Of a stretch of 64,000 bases of DNA, positions 49,629-57,903 are shown one piece after another (positions within the stretch are counted from its first letter, which is position 1; every line of letters starts with the position of its first letter). A program made the position numbers and the translations under genes. The notes under the pieces were generated by a model, which saw only the letters and a list, made by a program, of their open reading frames with translations, was not told the origin of the DNA and did not search any database. The DNA comes from Candidatus Saccharimonadota bacterium (GTDB lineage Bacteria; Patescibacteriota; Saccharimonadia; Saccharimonadales; Saccharimonadaceae), in assembly GCA_028288995.1 (NCBI GenBank), contig JAQGHF010000005.1, forward strand, positions 46,578 to 110,577, in the 5' to 3' direction.

Positions 49629-50321
49629 ATGACAGAACTACGACAAACAGTACTGAGCCTATTAAAAACATACAAAACGAGACACTTGTTTTTAGCATTC
49701 ATATTATTTTGGACACCAGTAATTATATTTGCAAAGGTTGCGGGCGAAATAGTTGAGAAAGAACCTATTGGCTGGGACGTATCCATTCTTCATTGGATTC
49801 ACTTGTTCAGCGCTCCTCTGCTCGATAGTATCTTCTTTTTCATTACAACAATCGGAAGTATCCAAGTCATCTTGCCAGTAACGATTGCGATCTTAGCTTA
49901 CCTTCTTTACAAAAAACAACGGCTCAATAGCTTAATTATTTTATTTGGAGTTGGTGGCGCTGCTGTTGCAAATGTTATCCTTAAACTTATTTTCCATCGT
50001 GATCGTCCGGCTTTCTGGCATTCGCTTGTTACGGAAACTGGATACTCATTTCCAAGTGGTCATGCCATGGCAAGTAGCGCATTCGCCCTTTGTCTCATTG
50101 TTATACTTTGGAATACGCGTTGGAGGGTACTCGCTATTATTGCTGGGGCTATTATCGTTTTCATGGTTGGTCTGTCACGGTTGTACTTGGGGGTTCACTA
50201 TCCTACTGATGTTCTTGCCGGCTGGAGCGTGAGCCTTGTCTGGATTATTATTGTTGCCAGTATCGCTAAGGGTATGTCGGTACGTAGAATGTCTAAAGAG
50301 TATAATAGACATGAAATGTAA
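49629..50321 (+). CDS. PAP2-family phosphatase
   Basis: KLIFHRDRPAF...SFPSGHAMASS...SRLYLGVHYPTDVLAG. Confidence 0.96.
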   Translation: MTELRQTVLSLLKTYKTRHLFLAFILFWTPVIIFAKVAGEIVEKEPIGWDVSILHWIHLFSAPLLDSIFFFITTIGSIQVILPVTIAILAYLLYKKQRLNSLIILFGVGGAAVANVILKLIFHRDRPAFWHSLVTETGYSFPSGHAMASSAFALCLIVILWNTRWRVLAIIAGAIIVFMVGLSRLYLGVHYPTDVLAGWSVSLVWIIIVASIAKGMSVRRMSKEYNRHEM

Positions 50322-50338
50322 CATAACAGGAGAAGTCT

Positions 50339-50761
50339 ATGCAATCTAAACTCAATCCATATATTAGCTTCAAAGGTAATACTCGCGAAGCAATGGAATT
50401 TTATAAAAGTGTCTTTGGTGGACAGTTAGAACTATCTACTTTTGGGGAGGCTGGCATGAGTGATCACGGCGTAAAACCTGATGAAATTATGCACGCCATG
50501 CTCGTTGCCGATAACGGTATTACTCTTATGGCAGCTGATGCAGCTACGGGGATGCGAGAATATGTAGCTGGAACAAATATGAGCATATCGCTGAGTGGCG
50601 ATAATGAGGAAGAACTGACCGGCTACTACAATAAGCTTGTCGAAGGTGGTCAAGTAGAACAGCCACTTACTAAAGCTCCGTGGGGAGATACTTTCGGTAT
50701 GGGTATCGATAAGTTTGGCGTTTTCTGGATGGTCAATATCGCTGGCAACAAAGCAGAGTAA
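50339..50761 (+). CDS. VOC/PhnB-like protein
   Basis: NPYISFKGNTREAMEFYKSVFGG...GDTFGMGIDKFGVFWMVNI. Confidence 0.93.
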   Translation: MQSKLNPYISFKGNTREAMEFYKSVFGGQLELSTFGEAGMSDHGVKPDEIMHAMLVADNGITLMAADAATGMREYVAGTNMSISLSGDNEEELTGYYNKLVEGGQVEQPLTKAPWGDTFGMGIDKFGVFWMVNIAGNKAE

Positions 50762-50774
50762 GCGTCACCCCTCA

Positions 50775-51329
50775 CTACTTAGCGGATGCCTGTTGAACCA
50801 AATAACTGGCTACGGACTCGAATGGTTCAATGCTTTTCTCTGCACGTGACATAACAACCGCCCCCTCACTCGCAGCGATGAGAGTAGTCGCAAACTGAGT
50901 TGCGGATTGGTGCGACAATCCTGCAGACTTAAATAGTTCAGTTAATGTATTCTGCCACGAGCGAAAAATAGAGGTAGCACTATCAAGGAGATCCTTGGAA
51001 TCGGTCGCTACCGTGACTGCTACCGCAGAACAGCCAGCAGTGAATTGTGAGCGTATGAGGAGCTGTCGCCAAAGCTCTAAAAAGCCCTCTGTTATTTCAG
51101 TAGCATTCTTGCCTGCCAACTTACCAATAGCTTCATTCGTACGGGTTTCAGAGAGTTTTAGAGCTGCACTTATTAACTGTTCTTTACCTTTTGGAAAGTG
51201 ATGGTAGATTGAACCACGAGGTGCTCCAGTAAGCTCCAAAACATCAGAAAACGACGTTGCCTGCAGCCCATTCATTGCTAATAGCTTTAGCGCACCCTCT
51301 ATCATTTCATCTTTAGCTGTACTACTCAC
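50775..51329 (-). CDS. TetR-family regulator (GTG start)
   Basis: IEGALKLLAMNGLQATSFSDVLELTGAPRGSIYHHFPKGKEQL; AAGGA before GTG at 51329. Confidence 0.92.
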   Translation of the reverse strand: MSSTAKDEMIEGALKLLAMNGLQATSFSDVLELTGAPRGSIYHHFPKGKEQLISAALKLSETRTNEAIGKLAGKNATEITEGFLELWRQLLIRSQFTAGCSAVAVTVATDSKDLLDSATSIFRSWQNTLTELFKSAGLSHQSATQFATTLIAASEGAVVMSRAEKSIEPFESVASYLVQQASAK

Positions 51330-51341
51330 ATGTAAATCCTT

Positions 51342-51384
51342 GACTATGATGATTGTCATAGTCTATTATGATAACTATCATAAT
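51342..51384. promoter_or_regulatory. Two adjacent palindromes, candidate TetR operators
   Basis: GACTATGA-tgattg-TCATAGTC (51342-51363) and ATTATGAT-aact-ATCATAAT (51365-51384) between divergent genes. Confidence 0.75.
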
Positions 51385-51408
51385 GATTCTAACAGAGAGG
51401 GTAAACTT

Positions 51409-51840
51409 ATGCCAATGATTGATATTTACGCAGTAAGTGGCACATTTAAAGACACAAAAAAGCTAGCGACTGATGCGGCAGTGATTATCAAAACCATTGA
51501 AGGCGTACCCGACATTCCTATGTTCCGTAAAAATACCGCTGGATTCGTTCACGAATTGCCTGTTGGATCACTATCAAACATAGATGATGATGAAAACTAT
51601 GTACGCGTGCAAGTGTTAACTAATAAAGGTGCTTTAGATCGCGATAAGCAAATAGAGGTTGTGAAACAGCTTACTGATTTAATAGCTACTGCGGCTGGTG
51701 ACGATACATTAAAAGAGCGAACATGGGTTCTTCTGACAGAAGCAGTTGATGGTGGCTGGGGTCTCTTAGGGCATGCGCACACGAACGAAGAGTTGGTTAC
51801 GGCTGCTCGTGCAGAAATTGCTAAGCTCGGATCAGCATAG
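51409..51840 (+). CDS. Tautomerase-family protein
   Basis: MPMIDIYAVSGTF...KQIEVVKQLTDLIATAAGDDTLKERTWVLLTEAVDGGWGLLGHAHTNEE; SD GAGAGGG. Confidence 0.75.
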   Translation: MPMIDIYAVSGTFKDTKKLATDAAVIIKTIEGVPDIPMFRKNTAGFVHELPVGSLSNIDDDENYVRVQVLTNKGALDRDKQIEVVKQLTDLIATAAGDDTLKERTWVLLTEAVDGGWGLLGHAHTNEELVTAARAEIAKLGSA

Positions 51841-51928
51841 CTATCAATTTCAATTTTTATCTCGTCTGATCCCGGGTGTTTTCATATAATTTGTAGTAAG
51901 GATACAACTCGCTTATACTAATAAGTAA

Positions 51929-52588
51929 ATGAATCAGTGGGTTAAAACGATACATCTTCAAAGGGTTGGTAAAAGAGGTTTTACCATTGTTGAGCTATTG
52001 ATCGTTATCGTCGTGATTGGAATACTCGCTTCTATGATTGTCGTGGCATATAACGGTGTTCAACAACAAGCACAAATCGTTCGCCGCCTTGATGATATTG
52101 ATAAAGTCGCTGGTGTATTAGCGTTATATGCCAAAGATCATAACGGGTCGTACCCTGCAACGACGAACAATAGTACAGCTAACTGGAAAACAATTGATGT
52201 CAGAACAGACAGTAATTGCTTTAATGGATCAGCTCAAACTGATTGGATACCAGGTGTTGATTCGCTACCCCAAAGTGTCCCCAATACAGGATCATCAGCA
52301 GGCGTGAACGGCAACTCGGGCTGTTACCTATACGCAAGCAACGGTACGGACTATATCTTATCGGCCTGGAATATGCTTACCGCCCCTAAAACAACAACAC
52401 CGTATTACAGACGCCTTGGGTTCAGATCATTTCAAACAGCAACCTCAACCCAATTTTATACGTGCAACGACAATGTGATAGGTGGTGCAAATGGCAATAC
52501 ATACGATATCACACAAGATTACTACAAACATTCATACACTATCTCAAACATAACTAGCTGTGATGAGACACCACCACCAGGTGCATAG
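51929..52588 (+). CDS. Type IV pilin-like protein
   Basis: KRGFTIVELLIVIVVIGILASMIVVAYNGVQQQA. Confidence 0.9.
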   Translation: MNQWVKTIHLQRVGKRGFTIVELLIVIVVIGILASMIVVAYNGVQQQAQIVRRLDDIDKVAGVLALYAKDHNGSYPATTNNSTANWKTIDVRTDSNCFNGSAQTDWIPGVDSLPQSVPNTGSSAGVNGNSGCYLYASNGTDYILSAWNMLTAPKTTTPYYRRLGFRSFQTATSTQFYTCNDNVIGGANGNTYDITQDYYKHSYTISNITSCDETPPPGA

Positions 52589-52676
52589 AGTGGACGAGCA
52601 TCAAACTATTTCATCACACCAATCTAAGCAAATTGTTTCACTTTCAACCTAACTATCGATAAGCTATACTACCCTC

Positions 52677-53108
52677 ATGACAAAAACTACGAGTAAATAT
52701 ATCCCAAGCACAGTGCGTAATATTACTTACCTATGGGTTGTTTCGTTACTGCCTATTCCTGTCCTTATTCTTTCCAGCGCTAGCAATCCCGCATTCGTTA
52801 CAATAATCGCCTCTTTCGGTTTAACCTTATTACTGTCCGTACTTTTACCGACGGATAAGGGTAATATTCTCAAATTTTTATTACCTGGTTCAGTTCTTCA
52901 AGTAATAAACACGGCACTTGCATTAGATTATTGGAACGAAATATCTTCTTACGCTTACCCTACTGCATGTGGCAGTGGGTTTAGTGGCGGCAATTGCTTT
53001 TTAGCAGACGGTCTAAGTATTATTTCTTATATATTTATTATCCCTGTTTTTGTTATCGTGGCTAATATACTTTTCACGTTAAATATTTTACGTAAATCAA
53101 AAAAATAA
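52677..53108 (+). CDS. Small membrane protein
   Basis: Hydrophobic helices; TATACT 7 nt before ATG. Confidence 0.6.
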   Translation: MTKTTSKYIPSTVRNITYLWVVSLLPIPVLILSSASNPAFVTIIASFGLTLLLSVLLPTDKGNILKFLLPGSVLQVINTALALDYWNEISSYAYPTACGSGFSGGNCFLADGLSIISYIFIIPVFVIVANILFTLNILRKSKK

Positions 53109-53120
53109 ATAGAATCGGCT

Positions 53121-53696
53121 CTACTCTGAAACGATCGTGTGTTTAAATGGCCATTTCGTTACCATCTTTGGTGCATAGATTTCAAGTACGTCACGTAGTG
53201 TTCGATTGTGGCGCCATTCACGGAACGTCAGCCAAATAATAACAAGGTCAAGGGCGCTCAGCACTGCAATTGGTAATGAGAATTTAATGATAATATCTAC
53301 TATTTGATATACAAGCAGTGCACACAGCGCACCGATTGCCCATGGGTATACATGGCTTGATCCTCTGACGAGCGCCGCTACGATACCGATCTTTACTGCC
53401 CCGTGGATCAGAAAATATATGCCCAAATAAACAAGCGTTCCTGTATCAAGTCCGGTCGTTGCTTTGACAATAAAATTCGAGATTGTATCGTTTTGGTTTT
53501 CGATTAATTCACCCGTCGTCAGCAGCTGTGTGACACTATTAACTTGTGCGGGGCTAATGAACAGCAAGGGAATACCAACCAAAACGTCGCCAATAATATT
53601 TAATATTTTTAGGCCGATTCCTACGAGAAATGAATAATCAAGAATGCGATCTTGGCGAGAACGCTCAGTTTTTTTGGGCTGAGTTGATATGGTCAT
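53121..53696 (-). CDS. DUF2127-like membrane protein
   Basis: Similar layout to 38194-38745: LIHGAVKIGIVAALVRGSSHVYPWAIGALCALLVYQIVDI. Confidence 0.72.
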   Translation of the reverse strand: MTISTQPKKTERSRQDRILDYSFLVGIGLKILNIIGDVLVGIPLLFISPAQVNSVTQLLTTGELIENQNDTISNFIVKATTGLDTGTLVYLGIYFLIHGAVKIGIVAALVRGSSHVYPWAIGALCALLVYQIVDIIIKFSLPIAVLSALDLVIIWLTFREWRHNRTLRDVLEIYAPKMVTKWPFKHTIVSE

Positions 53697-53777
53697 TATT
53701 CTATTTATGATTGATCACGGTATACGTGTCAAGTATGAATGGTATTATGAGAAAAATGAGAGAAATCTAGGTAGTCC

Positions 53778-54188
53778 CTAGTGGACGAGCATAGAAGTTT
53801 TCTTGCGATTTACAAATATAAATACTATAAAGAATGCAGATGTAATCAAATTTAAATACCCGATTCCAAAAACAACAAATAATATCAAGTCATCAGGATG
53901 AATAACGTGAAGCAATATACCCTTCCCACTTACAGCTTGAGTAATTTGTGTCGATAGGTAGAATAAAAATTCAATTATAAGAAATGCCATCATCAAGATA
54001 TAGCCTCTTGTTTTACCTTGCCATAGCCATATAAAACTCATCACGAACCATATTAGAACAAACGTTAATAATAAACTTCCAATAATGCTTGGGGGAGATT
54101 GATATTGATGGAGATAATACGGAATTTGTGCAATAAAGTTAGCAATTACTATAACCAACAGAATCAGCAAATATTTTCTATTTCTCAT
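53778..54188 (-). CDS. Small membrane protein
   Basis: Four hydrophobic helices; flanked by repeat copies. Confidence 0.6.
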   Translation of the reverse strand: MRNRKYLLILLVIVIANFIAQIPYYLHQYQSPPSIIGSLLLTFVLIWFVMSFIWLWQGKTRGYILMMAFLIIEFLFYLSTQITQAVSGKGILLHVIHPDDLILFVVFGIGYLNLITSAFFIVFIFVNRKKTSMLVH

Positions 54189-54272
54189 TCCTCAATCATA
54201 ACAAAAAGCCTCCATTTCGGAGACTCTCTTATTGTGCCTATACTTGGCAGTCCATAGTGGACGAGCTTAGAA

Positions 54273-54515
54273 CTATAAACCTACAATAAAGTCTGAAAGC
54301 AATTCTAATAGGTGACGTTTTGGGGTAAATATTTTTACGAAAAGTAATATTGTCGTAAGACCCAATATGATAGTCAAGATACCGAATACTGTACTTAAAG
54401 CGCTGCCATAGCTTGGTAGTCGCCACAATAATGTTGATAAGTAACTTATGACCCCAGAAACTAGGAATAACAAAAAGTATTTTAATCTTTGATTCATAAA
54501 AACAAAATACCACAT
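54273..54515 (-). CDS. Small membrane protein
   Basis: Two hydrophobic helices; flanked by repeat copies. Confidence 0.55.
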   Translation of the reverse strand: MWYFVFMNQRLKYFLLFLVSGVISYLSTLLWRLPSYGSALSTVFGILTIILGLTTILLFVKIFTPKRHLLELLSDFIVGL

Positions 54516-54582
54516 TTCGTAGTATTTGTAAATTACTTATGCTTGGCAGAGCGTCGTGTACGAAATGAGAACCAAGCTTAGC

Positions 54583-54963
54583 TCACAATAAATCAATCCT
54601 GAACGAGCTATTTGGGTCAACGCCTTCAGACGGGCGTGTCGCAAATGTTTCTCTATAGGCAGGAAGCTCACCTAGTTGTTCGTAGCCTATGTCGATTATG
54701 CCTACTTCGATAAGACCGCGAAGAGCTAATCTAAAGGCATTTCTGTCTAAATATTTCCTTTCATTCGGTAGATCTGCAAGCTGTATACCAACCCTACGCA
54801 GTAGATTACGTGCGATGATGTGGCGACGCATGAGACCCTCATCTCGTAGAAGCGTCTGTTGTGCGAGCTCTTCTTCGTAGATAGAAGTACGGTTAACATT
54901 ATTTGCTTCAATTTCTGCAAGCGCTCTCGGTATAGCAGATGTCAACTGGATTTTATTTAACAT
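54583..54963 (-). CDS. Uncharacterised protein, 126 aa
   Basis: ORF from MLNKIQLTSAIPRAL; soluble helical. Confidence 0.6.
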   Translation of the reverse strand: MLNKIQLTSAIPRALAEIEANNVNRTSIYEEELAQQTLLRDEGLMRRHIIARNLLRRVGIQLADLPNERKYLDRNAFRLALRGLIEVGIIDIGYEQLGELPAYRETFATRPSEGVDPNSSFRIDLL

Positions 54964-55050
54964 ATTACCTCTTATTGTATATGCGCTGGAGGTATCAGCA
55001 AGCATAAACAAGAACTCACATACATCAGTCGCGGCTGTTATAGGTATTGA

Positions 55051-55080
55051 CTTTTCAATAAAGCTAGTGTATAATAATAG
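55051..55080 (+). promoter_or_regulatory. Promoter TTGACT-17-TATAAT for the GT2 gene (coordinates approximate)
   Basis: ttgact tttcaataaagctagtg tataat. Confidence 0.7.
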
Positions 55081-55157
55081 ACTGCTCGGTTTGTATTAAC
55101 CTTGAGCAAGCAGCTTGAAAATATCTCATCCACCTATTTCGACAAGTAAGGAAAAAC

Positions 55158-56289
55158 ATGAGTCACGTAATGGGAGTTGCCGTTGATGACAGAAGTGTCA
55201 TACGCCGCAAGCTCCAAGGCGGTGTCAAGAGCGAACGACGAGTTGTCGTCATCATCCCCGCCTACAACGAGGCTGCGTCAATCCAAGCTACTGTCGAAAG
55301 CGTTCTCGCTCAGACAGTTCAGCCATCGGTTATCATCGTCGCAGCTAATAACTGCACAGATGCAACCGAAGACGTTGCCCGCGCAAGTGGAGTTGAAGTG
55401 TTCGTCGCCGAGCCCAACAAGCAAAAGAAGGCTGGGGCTCTAAACCTCACTCTGAACTTTGTAATGCGTTACCTTCGCAACCATGATGCAATTTTGATCA
55501 TGGATGCAGATACCACACTCTCCGAGACATTCATAGAGACGGCCCTCGGCCGCTTAGTTGAAAGTGTTGGAGGTGTTGGAGGCGCTTTTATCGGAAGGGA
55601 CAGCGACAGCACTATCGGTACTCTCCAGCGAATGGAGTACTACCGATACCGAAAGGATATCGTTCGTAACGGAGAGAGCTTTCGTCCTTAGCGGGACGGG
55701 AACTCTCTTTAGCGTCAAAGCCCTTCGGACTGTGAAAGCTTCTCGTGATGGACGAACACTTCCCCTGGGGAGTGATTTCTACGACACGTTTAGTCTCACA
55801 GAGGATAACGAGATCACACTCGCACTCCTCGCATGTGGCTACGAATGTATTTCCCCGACGCAGATGACGACCACCACGGACGTCATGGAGTCCGTGGGTG
55901 CACTCTGGAATCAGCGTGACCGCTGGTATCTAGGGGCACTCTGGAATCTTCGAGCCTACGGGCTTCGGATGCCGTGGTACATGAAGATGGTGTACTGGAA
56001 GCAGCAAATCGGACTCTTTGTCTCGGTCATGGCATTCTTCCTTTACATTGCTCTCATGGGTGTTTTGGTCCTAAGTGGCGGCAGCATTTCATGGTCGCCT
56101 TTCTGGATCTCTCTAACGGTAATTGTAATTGCCGAAAGGGTCTACACCGTGTGGGGCATGGGCTGGAAGGCTCGGCTCTACGCCGCATTATTTGTTGAGC
56201 AGATGTATAGTATTCTGCTCTGCATGATTTTCTTCGTTGCACTCCTAAAGTGCCTCGCAGGAAAAAAGGGGCATTGGGTCCCTACATAG
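55158..56289 (+). pseudogene. Glycosyltransferase family 2, frameshifted at a GA tract (55672-55678)
   Basis: ORF 55158-55691 (VVVIIPAYNEAASIQATVESVLAQ...ILIMDADTTL...YRYRKDIVRNGE) continues in another frame (RAFVLSGTGTLFSVKALRTVKASRDG...); adding one GA restores the frame. Confidence 0.82.
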
Positions 56290-56318
56290 CAAGTCCGCAA
56301 CACCAACGAAAGGAAACT

Positions 56319-56546
56319 ATGTATACGCCGATAGCAGGCAGCGGTACGCTGGCCTTCACTGGAGTGGCTTTGGCTACCCAGGATCTCTGGTTTGCGCTGG
56401 GTGCGATCGTCGTTGGGGGCGCTGCACTTGCAGCCAACCGCTTCGGTCCTCGCATCGCATTCGAACCGATCCGTCAGGAGAAGGGTGGATATCGTATTCA
56501 ACTGACCAAGAATGGTCAGCCGTGGAGTCGTAAGAGACGCCACTGA
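56319..56546 (+). CDS. Small membrane protein, 75 aa
   Basis: SD GAAAGGAAAC; MYTPIAGSGTLAFTGVALATQDLWFALGAIVVGGAALAANRF. Confidence 0.65.
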   Translation: MYTPIAGSGTLAFTGVALATQDLWFALGAIVVGGAALAANRFGPRIAFEPIRQEKGGYRIQLTKNGQPWSRKRRH

Positions 56547-56645
56547 GCTGAGGCTCCTCTCTGTACTGCGCAAGTGGTATAGAGAGGAGCCTTCTTCATT
56601 TCTCATCTTTTCTTGGCGGCCCCTAGTGGACGGACTGAGGACTTA

Positions 56646-56975
56646 TTACCTATCTTTTGAAGGATCAGTAAAACGTATATAGGGATCAAAGTTGTCGTCC
56701 ATCGATGGATATTCGACATCAACTTTCCATCCTTCAGCTATAAATTTAGAGGCAAGTGTAAAAACCCACTGTTTGTCTTTTATGGAACTAACGTCAAAAT
56801 CAATTGATTTCAATAAATCGGTAAGTTCCTTGATTGAAACCTGACCATAAGCTCCGCTCAGATTATTTACCAATATTGTGTTCGTAGCCTCAATAACTTC
56901 ATATGGAAGATTTTTAATTTTCAGCTCCGTTGTTTGTTCGGGTCGAATTGGACTGACGTGTTCTTGTTCGCTCAT
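56646..56975 (-). CDS. Uncharacterised protein, 109 aa
   Basis: Complete ORF flanked by repeat copies. Confidence 0.55.
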   Translation of the reverse strand: MSEQEHVSPIRPEQTTELKIKNLPYEVIEATNTILVNNLSGAYGQVSIKELTDLLKSIDFDVSSIKDKQWVFTLASKFIAEGWKVDVEYPSMDDNFDPYIRFTDPSKDR

Positions 56976-57116
56976 ATTTCCCCTTTGTATAATTCTATTA
57001 TCAAACAAGGTGCTGCTATAACGCAAGCATAAACAAAAAAAGTCTCCAAATCGGAGACTTTCATTATCGTGCTCATGCTTGGCAGCCCCTAGTGGACAAG
57101 CTTAGAACTTATTTAC

Positions 57117-57314
57117 CTATAAACCAGACGTAAGTGACCATAATAAAGACAGTACAAAAACTATAAATATAGTAACTGGAATTATGTAGAAATACTTATC
57201 TCTTTTAGCGGCTTTGAAATATGTAAAAGTTACTATAGAGAGTCCCAGCAATACAATCGGCAATACAAAGATAAGTGCGGGATAAATAAAAACGTGGAAG
57301 TAATAATTATTCAT
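57117..57314 (-). CDS. Small membrane protein, 65 aa
   Basis: Two hydrophobic helices; TATCAT 7 nt before ATG. Confidence 0.55.
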   Translation of the reverse strand: MNNYYFHVFIYPALIFVLPIVLLGLSIVTFTYFKAAKRDKYFYIIPVTIFIVFVLSLLWSLTSGL

Positions 57315-57514
57315 TGATCTTATGATAACAAAAAGTCCCCAAATCGGAGACTTTCTTCATGACGCTTATGCTTGGTAGGGGCACGTGGAATATCTAAAGA
57401 TAGCAACATCGTCACACGAAAATATGTAAACACATTTTCGCTGCTCCTCGTGCTCGAACCGCGATCTTACTCACTGCGCTCGCAAATCCTGTTTCAACCC
57501 CAAGTTCCTCAATC

Positions 57515-57543
57515 AAGAAAAAAGACCGATATAAATATCAGTC
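57515..57543 (-). terminator. Terminator downstream of tRNA-Trp
   Basis: minus strand GACTGATATTTATATCGGTC-TTTTTT. Confidence 0.75.
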
Positions 57544-57551
57544 ATTTTTCT

Positions 57552-57626
57552 TGGCAGGGGCACGTGGAATCGAACCACGATCTCAGGTTTTGGAGACCTA
57601 TGTACTAACCGTTGTACTATGCCCCT
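57552..57626 (-). tRNA. tRNA-Trp (anticodon CCA), CCA encoded
   Basis: AGGGGCATAGTACAACGGTTAGTACATAGGTCTCCAAAACCTGAGATCGTGGTTCGATTCCACGTGCCCCTGCCA. Confidence 0.95.
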
Positions 57627-57903
57627 ACGATTGTCCTATAGTAACTATAGCTTCCACATTGTAACAGATGGTAGAGTTTGCTTAAAGTGCTTTGCGCGCA
57701 GTCAAATCCTTGCTACCATAAGCAAGAATACATATGAAGTAGGATGAAAGATAAATTCTTCCACAGGCTACTGACCATTTTCACGCATTTTAAGAGAGAA
57801 TGTTGTTGTAAAAGCATAAGCTTACATCTATACTTAGGGCAGAAAAAATGACCAAAAATAAAAGGGAGCAGCGTGGCGAGAAAAATCTCGTTATGACAGG
57901 GGT

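Larger units (their letters stand above)
53767..57390. repeat. Dispersed ~20-nt repeat cttggcagYccctagtggac(gagcttagaact), several copies preceded by gtctccaaatcggagac hairpins
   Basis: Copies at 53767-53786, 54243-54262, 54542-54561 (degenerate), 56612-56631, 57078-57097, 57371-57390 (closest to the tRNA 3' end). Confidence 0.75.

Noticed and set aside
57440-57500. Possible second tRNA (tcgaaccgcgatct on the minus strand)
   Set aside because: T-arm-like sequence only; acceptor, D and anticodon stems do not pair.
53767-57571. Integron attC array interpretation of the repeats
   Set aside because: No clear GTTRRRY/RYYYAAC core sites and no integrase in the window; tRNA-end accretion fits better.
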